A program made the translations under genes and the position numbers. Positions 7,230-16,200 of a DNA stretch of 32,434 nt are shown here, one piece after another; the first letter of the stretch is position 1, and each line of letters starts with the position of its first letter. This DNA is from Ga0077527 sp038316355 (lineage in GTDB: Bacteria > Pseudomonadota > Gammaproteobacteria > Burkholderiales > SG8-41), in NCBI GenBank assembly GCA_038316355.1, contig JBBQAO010000036.1:1-32434 (forward strand), in the 5' to 3' direction. The notes under the pieces are model-generated. The model had not been told where the DNA came from and did not search any database. It worked only from the letters and a program-made list of their open reading frames with translations.

Positions 7230-8690
7230 TTACTTTCCATCGCGTAGCATGCGTTCGATGTCCGCCGCCGATTTTTCTTCCCGGGTCAGGCCGTCGGCAT
7301 CGGGTTTGTCGGGCGCGTAGTCGGTCGGAATGTTGATTTCGATGTTGCTGCTGTCGCGCGCCGGTTTGGCATCGCTGAACGCAGTCACCAGTTGCGGATA
7401 AAACACCACCAGCAGCAGCGCGATGAGCTGCACCGCGACAAACGGCATCACGCCTTTGTAGATGTCGGCAGTTTTGATCTGCGGCGGCGCGACGCTGCGC
7501 AGGTAGAACAATGAAAAACCGAAGGGCGGTGTCAGGAACGAGGTCTGCAGGTTGATGCCGATCATCACCGCGAACCACACCGGATCGATGCCGAGTTTGG
7601 CCGCCACCGGGGCCAGCAGCGGCAGCAGGATGAAAGCGATTTCGAAAAAATCGATGAAAAAGCCGAGCACGAAGATCATCAGGTGCACGACGATCAGGAA
7701 ACCGACGGCGCCACCGGGCACCAGTGTGAACAGGTGTTCCACCCACAGGTCGCCGTCAACCGCACGGAATACCAGCGCGAATACCGTGGAGCCGATCAGG
7801 ATGAACATCACGAAACTTGACAGTTTCGTGGTGGCTTCCAGTGCCTCGCGCAGCACTTTCAGGTTCAGCCGGCGTTTGATGGCGGCCAGCACCAGCGCGC
7901 CGACCGCGCCCAGTGCGCCGCCTTCCGATGGTGTGGCGATGCCGGCGAAGATCGAGCCCAGCACCAGGATGATCAATACCAGCGGCGGCACCATGACCAG
8001 TGCTGCGTGGCGATAGAGCGGTGCGCCGCGCAGGCGGCGGGCCTCCGGCGGCAGCGCCGGTGCGGACGCCGGATGCACCATCGAGGTGATGAACACATAG
8101 CCGATCATCAGGATCACCAGCAGCAGTCCCGGCAGCACGGCGCCAGCGTAAATTTCCCCTACCGGCGCGCCGAGCACGTCGGCCCGCACGATCAGTACGC
8201 TCGAGGGTGGAATGATCTGCGCCAGCGTGCCCGAGGCGCAGATCACGCCGCTGGCGAGCCGCGGCGAATAGTTGTAACGCAGCATGACCGGCAGCGAGAT
8301 CAGCCCCATCGCGATCACCGAGGCGGCGATGACGCCGGTGGTGGCCGCGAGCAGCGCACCGACGAAGATCACCGCGTAGGCGACGCCGCCGCGCACCGGA
8401 CCGAACAACTGGCCGACGGCGTCGAGCAGGTCCTCGGCCATGCCGCTGCGCTCGAGTACCAGTCCCATGAAGGTGAAAAACGGGATCGCCAGCAGCAGCG
8501 GGTTGGCCATGATGCCGTAGAGGCGCTGCGGCAGCGCCTGCAGCAGTTCCGGCTGCAGCATGCCGAGTTCGAAACCGATGAATGCAAACAGCAGGCCGTT
8601 GGCGGCGAGTGCGAAGGCGACCGGGTAACCCAGCAGCAGCAAGGCCGCGAGGCCTGCGAACATCAGCGGCGCCATCAGTTCAAAGGCCAT
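7230..8690 (-). CDS. dctM: TRAP transporter large permease (DctM family), 486 aa
   Basis: Large membrane subunit of a tripartite ATP-independent periplasmic transporter, an inner-membrane protein using the ion gradient to import an organic acid. It has about 12 hydrophobic segments, beginning LMFAGLAALLLLGYPVAFAL. Characteristic family segments include AIPFFTFMGLVLERSG, GVICASGTLAQIIPPSS and the C-terminal LTPPFGFSLFYL. The long form and sequence resemble the group annotated for mannitol/chloroaromatic-type compounds, but the substrate cannot be deduced. It starts 3 nt after the stop of the DctQ gene, so the two are cotranscribed. No DctP receptor gene is next to them. The C-terminal ~45 residues are charged and cytoplasmic. 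Confidence 0.92.
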   Translation of the reverse strand: MAFELMAPLMFAGLAALLLLGYPVAFALAANGLLFAFIGFELGMLQPELLQALPQRLYGIMANPLLLAIPFFTFMGLVLERSGMAEDLLDAVGQLFGPVRGGVAYAVIFVGALLAATTGVIAASVIAMGLISLPVMLRYNYSPRLASGVICASGTLAQIIPPSSVLIVRADVLGAPVGEIYAGAVLPGLLLVILMIGYVFITSMVHPASAPALPPEARRLRGAPLYRHAALVMVPPLVLIILVLGSIFAGIATPSEGGALGAVGALVLAAIKRRLNLKVLREALEATTKLSSFVMFILIGSTVFALVFRAVDGDLWVEHLFTLVPGGAVGFLIVVHLMIFVLGFFIDFFEIAFILLPLLAPVAAKLGIDPVWFAVMIGINLQTSFLTPPFGFSLFYLRSVAPPQIKTADIYKGVMPFVAVQLIALLLVVFYPQLVTAFSDAKPARDSSNIEINIPTDYAPDKPDADGLTREEKSAADIERMLRDGK

Positions 8691-8693
8691 GCT

Positions 8694-9218
8694 TTACTGG
8701 TTCACCGGTCGCTCATCAGCGCAACTCAGTTGCGCAACTTTCTTGATGGTTTCCGACACGCCCTGCAGGATCAGCAGCGCAAAGGCGGCGGGCACGACAA
8801 GTTTGATCGGCCATCTGAGCAGGCCGCCGGCGTCGGTGGAGATTTCATTGACGCGGTACGACTCGACAAAAGCGGCCCAGCCGAACCACATCATGATCGC
8901 GCAAACCGGCAGCAGCATGAACACGTGGCCGAAAATGTCGATCCATGCCTGCGCCCGCGGTGAAAGACGTCCGGCGATGAGGTCGATGCGGACATGGGCG
9001 TTGTGTTTCAGCGTGTAGCCGGCGGCACCGAGGAACACCAGCGTAAACAGGTACCACTGGATTTCGAGAAAGCCGTTGGAACTCAGGTTGAAGCCGTAAC
9101 GGGCAACGGCATTGCCGGCGCTGATGAGGATGCAGGCAAGGACCAGCCAGCAAGTGCCGCGGCCGGCATATTCGTTCAGCGTGTCGATGGCGCGTGACAG
9201 TGCCAGCAGCAGTTTCAT
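8694..9218 (-). CDS. dctQ: TRAP transporter small permease (DctQ family), 174 aa
   Basis: Small membrane subunit of the TRAP transporter, pairing with the DctM protein encoded 3 nt downstream. Four hydrophobic segments are visible: around residues 22-42, 53-70 (LEIQWYLFTLVFLGAAGYTL), 95-115 and 135-155. The loop HNAHVRIDLIAGRLSP between the second and third matches the conserved DctQ signature. Length is normal. The gene is divergent from glyA. The 103-nt gap between them presumably holds both promoters, but I could not find convincing -35/-10 pairs. Substrate unknown. Confidence 0.92.
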   Translation of the reverse strand: MKLLLALSRAIDTLNEYAGRGTCWLVLACILISAGNAVARYGFNLSSNGFLEIQWYLFTLVFLGAAGYTLKHNAHVRIDLIAGRLSPRAQAWIDIFGHVFMLLPVCAIMMWFGWAAFVESYRVNEISTDAGGLLRWPIKLVVPAAFALLILQGVSETIKKVAQLSCADERPVNQ

Positions 9219-9321
9219 GATCTGGATTCCTCCCTCCCCAGGGCGACATCATAAGGGGAACCTGACGTTTCGCATGATAAAATCCGGGCCCCAGCCGGCA
9301 ACTCCTGAACAGTCCCAGCCC

Positions 9322-10569
9322 ATGACCATTTTTGACGAAACCCTCGAAACCACCGATCCCGAAATTTTCCGCGTCGTGCAGCAGGAAGCGCAGCGCCAGG
9401 AAGACCATATCGAGCTGATCGCGTCCGAAAATTACGCCAGTCCGGCCGTGCTGGCCGCGCAGGGTTCGGTGCTGACCAACAAATACGCCGAGGGTTATCC
9501 CGGCAAGCGGTATTACGGCGGTTGTGAATATGTTGATATCGCCGAGCAACTGGCGATCGATCGCGCGAAAGAACTGTTCAAGGCCGGTTATGCCAATGTG
9601 CAGCCGCACTCCGGCGCCCAGGCCAATGCCGCGGTGTTTCTGGCGACGTTGCAGCCGGGGGATGCCATTCTCGGCATGCGCCTGTCGGACGGCGGCCATC
9701 TGACGCATGGTTCCAAGGTCAACATCAGCGGCAAGTATTACAGCGCCGCGTCGTACGGCCTCAATCCGCAAACCCAGGAAATCGATTACGACGAAGTCGC
9801 CGAGCTGGCCAAGGTGCGCAAACCCAAGCTGATTATCGCCGGCGCTTCAGCGTATTCGCTGGTCATCGACTGGAAAAAATTCCGCAAGATTGCCGACGAC
9901 ACCGGCGCGCTGCTGATGGCCGACATGGCGCATTACGCCGGTCTGGTCGCCGCAGGTCTGTATCCGAGCCCGGTGGGTATCGCCGATTTTGTCACCACCA
10001 CCACGCACAAGACGCTGCGCGGCCCGCGCGGCGGGCTGATCCTCGCTGACGCCCGGCACGAAAAAGTGCTGAACTCGGCCGTGTTTCCCGGTTCGCAGGG
10101 CGGCCCGCTGATGCATGTGATCGCAGCGAAGGCGGTGGCACTGAAAGAGGCGATGTCGAAGGATTTCCGCAATTACCAGCAGCAGGTGCTTGATAACGCG
10201 CGGGTGATGGCGAAGGTCATGCAGGAGCGCAGTTACCGCATTGTTTCCGGCCGCACCGATTGCCACCTGTTTTTGCTCGATCTGCGCGACAAGCCGGTGA
10301 CCGGCTTGGAAGGCGAGCAGGCGCTGGGCCGCGCCAACATCACGGTCAACAAGAATGCGGTGCCCAACGACACCCGCACGCCGACGGTGACCAGCGGCGT
10401 GCGCATCGGCTCCCCGGCGATGACGACGCGCGGCTTCAGGGAACTCGAAGCCGAGCGGCTCGGCCACCTGATCGCCGACGTGCTCGATGCACCGCAGGAC
10501 GAGGCTGCCATCAGTCGTGTGCGCGGTGAGGTCAAGCTGCTGTGCGACGAATTCCCGGTCTACAAGTGA
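9322..10569 (+). CDS. glyA: Serine hydroxymethyltransferase, 415 aa
   Basis: Cytosolic PLP enzyme interconverting serine and tetrahydrofolate with glycine and 5,10-methylene-THF, the main source of one-carbon units. The start is ATG at 9322 (MTIFDETLETTDPEIF), giving the usual ~415-residue length. A longer in-frame ORF from 9112 is the antisense of dctQ. The PLP-binding lysine is Lys230 in TTTTHKTLRGPRGG. Other signatures are IELIASENYAS, the KRYYGGCEYVD segment and PHSGAQAN. It heads the cluster glyA-nrdR-ribD-ribE found widely in betaproteobacteria. An inverted repeat fills the gap to nrdR. Confidence 0.97.
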   Translation: MTIFDETLETTDPEIFRVVQQEAQRQEDHIELIASENYASPAVLAAQGSVLTNKYAEGYPGKRYYGGCEYVDIAEQLAIDRAKELFKAGYANVQPHSGAQANAAVFLATLQPGDAILGMRLSDGGHLTHGSKVNISGKYYSAASYGLNPQTQEIDYDEVAELAKVRKPKLIIAGASAYSLVIDWKKFRKIADDTGALLMADMAHYAGLVAAGLYPSPVGIADFVTTTTHKTLRGPRGGLILADARHEKVLNSAVFPGSQGGPLMHVIAAKAVALKEAMSKDFRNYQQQVLDNARVMAKVMQERSYRIVSGRTDCHLFLLDLRDKPVTGLEGEQALGRANITVNKNAVPNDTRTPTVTSGVRIGSPAMTTRGFRELEAERLGHLIADVLDAPQDEAAISRVRGEVKLLCDEFPVYK

Positions 10570-10579
10570 CAGTGATGAA

Positions 10580-10661
10580 CGCGGAGCGATGAGTGATGAG
10601 CGAAAAACCAAAATCCCCCGATGTTGAATTCAGTTCCGCACTCATCACTCATCACTCCGCG
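10580..10661. repeat. Period-7 inverted repeat between glyA and nrdR
   Basis: A 21-nt left arm (10580-10600, containing GATGAGTGATGAG) and a right arm (10641-10661, CTCATCACTCATCACTCCGC at 10641-10660) are reverse complements with one mismatch across a 40-nt loop. Each arm is itself a run of ~7-nt units (GATGAGT/GATGAGC and CACTCAT/CACTCAT). It lies 11 nt after the glyA stop and 8 nt before the nrdR ATG. It could form a hairpin in the transcript, but there is no T-run, so it is not a classic terminator. The nrdR ribosome binding site lies beside or within the structure. Confidence 0.8.
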
Positions 10662-10669
10662 CTGCCTTT

Positions 10670-11131
10670 ATGAACTGCCCTTTCTGCAAATCGGACGAAA
10701 CCCAGGTCATCGACTCGCGCGAGAGTGATGACGGGGAGAGTATCCGCCGGCGCCGCAAGTGCGTCTCCTGCAGCAAGCGCTTCACCACGTACGAGACAGT
10801 CGAGCTGCGCATGCCGCAGGTGGTCAAGCAGGACGGCAGCCGCGCCGAATTCGACATGGCCAAGCTGCGCACCAGTTTCATGCGCGCCCTGCACAAGCGC
10901 CCGGTGCCGACCCCGCTGGTTGACGAGGCGATCGGCGCGCTGACCAACGAACTGCTGTCGCTGGGCGAGCGCGAAGTGCAGGCGCGCCGTGTCGGCGAGA
11001 TGGTGATGCGCGAGCTGAAAAGGCTCGACGAAGTCGCCTATATCCGTTTTGCCTCGGTCTATCGCAGCTTCCAGGGCGTCGATGATTTCACCGACGCCAT
11101 CAAGGAAGTGCGCAAGCCGGTCCGCAAGTAA
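10670..11131 (+). CDS. nrdR: Transcriptional repressor NrdR, 153 aa
   Basis: ATP/dATP-sensing repressor of ribonucleotide reductase genes. The N-terminal zinc ribbon is complete: Cys3, Cys6, Cys31 and Cys34 (MNCPFCKS and CVSCSKRF). It is followed by an Arg-rich strand and an ATP-cone domain from about residue 49 (VVKQDGSRAEFDMAKL) to 135, ending with VAYIRFASVYRSF. Length matches the family (~150 aa). It has the standard neighbourhood, between glyA and ribD. A hairpin with a T-run lies downstream, so much transcription probably stops before ribD. Confidence 0.97.
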   Translation: MNCPFCKSDETQVIDSRESDDGESIRRRRKCVSCSKRFTTYETVELRMPQVVKQDGSRAEFDMAKLRTSFMRALHKRPVPTPLVDEAIGALTNELLSLGEREVQARRVGEMVMRELKRLDEVAYIRFASVYRSFQGVDDFTDAIKEVRKPVRK

Positions 11132-11181
11132 GCTGAAGTCACAATCAGTCGCCCCTTCGGCGATGGTTATTGAGTAATATC

Positions 11182-11230
11182 AAAAACATGGCAACCTCTT
11201 TCAGCGGCATATTGCAGAGGCATGTTTTTT
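11182..11230 (+). terminator. Probable terminator between nrdR and ribD
   Basis: The arms AAAAACATG (11182-11190) and CATGTTTTT (11221-11229) pair perfectly. An inner stem CCTCT (11195-11199) with AGAGG (11216-11220) extends it after a small bulge. The right arm ends in six T residues, so transcripts from nrdR would end in a U-run, and the A-run on the left makes it potentially bidirectional. It is 50 nt after the nrdR stop. ribD therefore probably has its own promoter in the short AT-rich segment 11231-11258, or relies on readthrough. Confidence 0.55.
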
Positions 11231-11258
11231 CACTATTGATGTAACTTTCAATAATTTC

Positions 11259-12344
11259 ATGTTTACACCCGACGATTACCGCCACATGGCTTACGCGCTG
11301 GAACTCGCAGCGCGCGGCCTGTACACGACCACACCCAATCCGCGCGTCGGTTGCGTGATCGTCAAAAACAACAAGGTGGTCGGTGAGGGCTGGCATGAAA
11401 AGGCCGGTGCCGCGCATGCCGAGCCGACTGCTTTGCAGCATGCGCGCAGCAAGGCGGCTGGCTCCACGGTTTACGTGACGCTGGAGCCCTGCGCCCATCA
11501 CGGCCGCACCCCGCCCTGCGTCGATGCGCTGCTGAAGGCGAAACCGGCGCGGGTGGTGGCTGCCATGCAGGACCCCAATCCGAAAACTGCGGGCAGGGGT
11601 TTTGATCAATTGCGCGCCGCCGGCATCCAGGTCGATGTCGGTTTGATGGAAATGGAAGCACGTGAACTGAACATCGGTTTTATTTCACGCATGACCCGCG
11701 GCACGCCGTGGGTGCGAATGAAAGTTGCCGCCAGCCTTGACGGTCGTACCGCACTGGCCAACGGCCAGAGCCAGTGGATTACCGGTGTTGAAGCGCGCCG
11801 TGACGGCCATGCCTGGCGTGCGCGGGCCTGTGCGGTGCTGACGGGTGTCGGCACGGTCAAGGATGACAATCCGCAACTCACGGTGCGCGACGTGATGACC
11901 ACCCGCCAGCCGCTGCGGGTGGTGGTGGACAGCAGGATGCAGACGCCGCTGACGGCGAATGTCATCGGACCGGGCACGCTGATTGCTGCGGCCGGGGCGG
12001 ACGTGCCACGCAGCGTGGCCTTGCGCGCAAAGGGCGCCGAAGTCGTGGTGTTGCCCAACCACGACGGCAAGGTCGAACTGCCGGCGCTGTTGCAGGAACT
12101 GGCACGGCGCGGCTGCAATGAAATTCATGTCGAGGCCGGATACAAGCTGAATGGTTCATTGCTCGCCGAAGGTCTGGTCGATGAATTGCTGATTTACATG
12201 GCGCCCTGCGTTCTGGGCGACACGGCAAAGGGCATGTTCCATCTGCCACCGCTGGCCAGCCTCGGTGAGCGGCTTAATATGAAGATCACCGATATCCGCC
12301 AGCTCGGTGACGATATGCGCGTACGGGCGCGGGTTATCCGGTGA
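11259..12344 (+). CDS. ribD: Bifunctional riboflavin biosynthesis protein RibD, 361 aa
   Basis: Catalyses the second and third steps of riboflavin synthesis: deamination of the pyrimidinone and NADPH-dependent reduction of the ribosyl side chain. The N-terminal deaminase domain (about 1-145) has the zinc site His53-Ala-Glu55 in HAEPTA and cysteines Cys78 and Cys87 in PCAHHGRTPPC. The C-terminal reductase domain begins with VRMKVAASLDGRTAL near residue 150 and includes VLTGVGTVKDDNPQLTVR. Length is typical. It is followed after 7 nt by ribE, so the two are cotranscribed. I see no FMN riboswitch upstream. Confidence 0.96.
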   Translation: MFTPDDYRHMAYALELAARGLYTTTPNPRVGCVIVKNNKVVGEGWHEKAGAAHAEPTALQHARSKAAGSTVYVTLEPCAHHGRTPPCVDALLKAKPARVVAAMQDPNPKTAGRGFDQLRAAGIQVDVGLMEMEARELNIGFISRMTRGTPWVRMKVAASLDGRTALANGQSQWITGVEARRDGHAWRARACAVLTGVGTVKDDNPQLTVRDVMTTRQPLRVVVDSRMQTPLTANVIGPGTLIAAAGADVPRSVALRAKGAEVVVLPNHDGKVELPALLQELARRGCNEIHVEAGYKLNGSLLAEGLVDELLIYMAPCVLGDTAKGMFHLPPLASLGERLNMKITDIRQLGDDMRVRARVIR

Positions 12345-12351
12345 ACGGCTG

Positions 12352-12972
12352 ATGTTCACCGGCATTGTCGCAGCCGTCGGTCGTATTGAAAATGTGTCGC
12401 CTGCACCGGGCGGTGTACGGCTGCGCATCGCGGGCAACGGACTCGCCATGGATGACGTCGCGTTGGGTGACAGCATCGCGGTCAGCGGTGTGTGCCTGAC
12501 CGTAGTGGCTTTTGACAAGCTCTGTTTTGAAGCCGAGGTGTCGCAGGCGTCACTGGGCACGGTTGCGGGTTTTGCGCAGGGCGCCGCGGTCAACCTCGAA
12601 AAAGCACTGCGTCTGGCCGACCGGCTGGACGGGCACCTGATGACGGGGCACGTTGACGGCACCGGCACGGTATCGCGCTTCGAGCCGGTGGGGGATAATC
12701 GGCGGCTCGTGATTGCCGTGCCGCCGGCGATTGCGCGCTACATCGCGCGCAAGGGCTCGGTGGCGGTGGACGGCGTCAGCCTGACGGTGAATGCGGTCGA
12801 AGGTGATACGTTCGAAGTGAACCTGATTGCACACACGCTGGGCACGACGACATTGCGGCATCTGAAGCCAGGCGCGATGGTCAATCTGGAAGTGGACCTG
12901 TTGGCGCGGTATGCGGAGCGGTTGGCCAGTGCCCAGGACGCGGTCGCCGTGCACGATACACGGCGCAGTTAA
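12352..12972 (+). CDS. ribE: Riboflavin synthase, alpha subunit, 206 aa
   Basis: Dismutates two 6,7-dimethyl-8-ribityllumazine molecules to riboflavin, the last step of the pathway. It begins with the diagnostic MFTGIV and has two homologous lumazine-binding halves. Half one contains GDSIAVSGVCLTV and HLMTGHVDGTG; half two contains KGSVAVDGVSLTVN and NLIAHTLGTTTL. I chose the ATG at 12352, 7 nt after the ribD stop, because it gives the conserved N terminus; an in-frame extension to 12307 lies within ribD. Called ribC or ribE depending on species. It is the last riboflavin gene before the cytochrome/autotransporter insert. Confidence 0.96.
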   Translation: MFTGIVAAVGRIENVSPAPGGVRLRIAGNGLAMDDVALGDSIAVSGVCLTVVAFDKLCFEAEVSQASLGTVAGFAQGAAVNLEKALRLADRLDGHLMTGHVDGTGTVSRFEPVGDNRRLVIAVPPAIARYIARKGSVAVDGVSLTVNAVEGDTFEVNLIAHTLGTTTLRHLKPGAMVNLEVDLLARYAERLASAQDAVAVHDTRRS

Positions 12973-12999
12973 TCCCCGCTCTTCGTTTGCGGGATTTGT
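12971..12999 (+). terminator. Possible weak terminator after ribE
   Basis: AATCCCCGC (12971-12979) pairs with GCGGGATT (12989-12996), with one bulged base, across a 9-nt loop. Only a short T-run follows (ATTTG), so termination would be weak. It overlaps the ribE stop. The rest of the 282-nt spacer 12973-13254 contains no feature I can name. I checked it for an FMN or cyclic-di-GMP riboswitch core and saw neither. Confidence 0.35.
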
Positions 13000-13254
13000 C
13001 GCAGGGCATCCGTCACCGTCACCGCGCCCCGGCACAGCGACGGGGCCGGACGCGCCTGATTCGACGACATGGCCGCAGGAAAACCGCCCTATCTCCGGGT
13101 GTTGTTGCCGTTTTTTCCGATAAAAATGCGGCCGGCAGTGTCGGCGATCCACTTTTGACGTTACTATCTTTCCGCGCTGTTGCTCGGGAGGCAGCGTTGC
13201 TGACCGGGAGACGGCGGCGATCGCAATAAAAACAACAGAACAGGAACGTTTGAC

Positions 13255-16200
13255 GTGTATCGCGACCGGCAAGGGGACGGTGATAGCGATTTGTCCGGCA
13301 ACGGTGACGTTGCCTTGGACGCTGCACGCACGTCCCTGACCCAGCCTGCTCGGTACAGCCGGTTCCTGGCCCATGTGATCGGCCCCGTGCTGCTGCTGGG
13401 CTGCGTCACAGTGGCACAGGCCCAAACACTGACCGTTGCATCCGGGCTGAACAGTTATAAAAATGTGACTCAGCCGGGGGCTCCCAACCCGTGTTCGGGT
13501 TGTCACATGAACGGTGTGCCGCCCAATGCTGCGGGCGGGTCCGTAAACCATCTGAACGCCTCGAACAATCCTGTCCTGCTCAAGAACGGGTTGATCAACG
13601 GCGCCGCGATAATGGGCGTCACATTTTCCCCTCTGCCCTCGGACGCGGTGATCCAGACGATGGCCATGTACATCGGCCAGTTCAAGGCGCCGGCGCTGAC
13701 GGGAAGCAGTGCGGCGACCGCGCTGGTGAGATCTTCCGGCAACGTCGCGGCGACCGTCGATGTGTATCCGCGGCTGCTGACTAACGGGACTTCCGGTGTG
13801 CCGCAGGACGGGGGCGTTTCGGTGGTGTCGGCGCCGAATGCGGCGTCCACCTCGGTAAGTGTGGTCGATGGCGTCAACGTGCCACGATACAACCTCACCT
13901 ACAACCCGAGCGCCACCTTGGGCGCCGACACCCTGACCTTCAGGTTCGTCAACCCGGCGTCCCCCGGCGGCGTGGACGGCACTGTCGCAGTGACCGTGGT
14001 TGGCATTTCCAGCGGCAACCTGACCACGACCACGGCGTCGGCGGTGAACTACCCGATCAATGTGATGGGGTCGGTGCCGACGTCGTACAGCATCACGTCG
14101 GGCACGCTGCCGTCGGGACTCACGCTGAGCACCACCACCGGCGTCATTTCCGGCACCCCCGATGCCAATACGTCGGGTACTTATCCGCTGCGCCTGCAGG
14201 CCATCACGCCCGCAGGCAGTGTCGACAAGGACGTCACCTTCACCGTGGTCGGTGTGCGTTTGAATGGTGCCAACAGCGGCGCGGTCCCTGCGGTCATCAC
14301 CGGCACCCAGACCGTGGTGCTGGCAACCCAGACCTTTTCGACCAACGGCACGCTCTCGGGTGTCAATCCCTTCAGCGTGTCTGCCGGGACCCTGCCGTCG
14401 GGGCTGACGCTGAACACCGCCAACGGCCAAGTCACCGGCACTCCGACCAACGGCGGCAACACCAATGTGACCCTCAGCGTGGTGACCACGGCCGGGACGG
14501 TGGTCCTGCCGGTGCAGTTCCAGATCGCCTTCGGCGGCACGCCGGTGGTGACCGGGCCGACGACGGCCTCCGGCACTGTCGGCATCGCGATCAATGCGCC
14601 GGGCGTGCAACTGGTGGCGACCAACCCGATGATCACGAGTTATGTCGTGGTCTCGGGCATGCCCCCCGGCCTGTCGCTGAACACCGGCAACGGCCAGATC
14701 ACGGGCATTCCGACGCAAAGCCAGAGCAGTGGCAACAGCAACGTGTTCAGCGTACTGGTCAATGCGACCAACGGCGTCGGCACGGGCAGCGACGCGACAC
14801 TGAGCTTCACCATCAATCCGGGCGCCGTGCCCGCGGTATCCAACGCGACGCTGACGCCGTCGCAGAACGTGGCCTTCAGCTATGACGTGCGTGCCGGCAA
14901 CGTGACCAACCTGCCGGTGTCTGTGCCGATCACCGGTTTCTCCGCAAGCGGGCTGCCGACCGGCCTCAGCATCAATGCCGCCGGTGTGATTTCCGGGATG
15001 ACCGTACTCAGCGGGCCGTTCACGGCCCTGATCACCGCCAGCAACGGCCTAGGGCCTTCCACCAGCGCGACGTTTACCATCAACGTGACGCCCACCCTGG
15101 TGCCGGGCATCACCAGTCCGACCGCAGGCAGCGGGACAGCGCTGGCGCCGTTCCCGGCGACGCCGATCGTTGCGACGAATCCGCCGATCACCGGTTACAG
15201 CGGCACCGGGCTGCCCCCGGGATTGAGCGTGCATCCGGTGACCGGCATCATTTCCGGGACGCCGACGACGCCGGGTATGTTTAATGCCACGCTGTCCGCG
15301 ACCAATGCCTCGGGCACCGGCACGCGGGCGGTGACCTTCCTCATCAGTGCATTGCCGCCGACAGCGGGCGCGGTCGGCATGACGGTACCGCTGAACACGC
15401 CGGCGACACTCGACCTGGCGCCCAGCATCGGCGGCTTCGGCGTCACCGGCGTATCCATTGTCAATGCGCCAATGCGCGGCGCGGTCACGGTCAGCGGCAC
15501 CCGGGTCACGTACACGCCGGCGCACAATTATTTCGGCACCGATGAGTTCAGCTATGTCGGGTTCGGTGCCGGGGGCACCTCGCCGCCGGGCACGGTGTCC
15601 ATCACCGTGGTCGGCCGGCCCGATCCGGCGCAGGACCCCACGGTCACCGGCCTGCTCACGGCGCAGGCCGACACCGCGCGGCGATTTGCGCGCACGCAGA
15701 TTTCGAATTTCCAGCGCCGTATGGAGTCGCTGCACCGGCGCACGGAACCGGCGGGCGGCGGTAGCCCGCAAGGCACCGCCGGGAGCAGCGTACCCGCAAC
15801 TGCAATGGCGGCCGCTGCACCGCCGGCTAAAGTTAACCCGCCGCTTGACGGCATGGGCACAGTGGCAGCCCTGCCCGGAGTTCCCGAAATTCAGGCGGTC
15901 CGCGGCGGCAACGGGTTGGTCGCGCCCCAGCCGTTTCTGCGCATGGGCCAGGCGCCGGTTGATTCGGCGGGCATGTCCCCGGGGGGTGGCAGTTCGGTCG
16001 GTTTCCTGTTCCAGTTGGCCAACGATGCCCAGATGTCCCTGAAAACGCGTTCGATCAACCTCGCCGCACTGGCCGGTCCCGGTGCAACTGCGCCAGGCGA
16101 AGACGCAGGGGGCTTCAGCTGGTGGATCGACGGCGTCGCAAGTTTCGGGTCGCGCGATGCCACCGGCTCCAGCAGCGGATTCAACTTCAGCACCAACGGT

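Noticed and set aside
9219..9321. Sigma-70 promoter for glyA (GATAAAAT near 9277)
   Set aside because: The -10-like sequence has no acceptable -35 at 16-18 nt, so it is not listed as a feature.
12550..14718. 722-residue open frame on the minus strand across ribE and the autotransporter gene
   Set aside because: It is antisense to two well-supported genes, its composition is Arg/His-rich as expected of a GC-rich shadow frame, and no family motif is visible.
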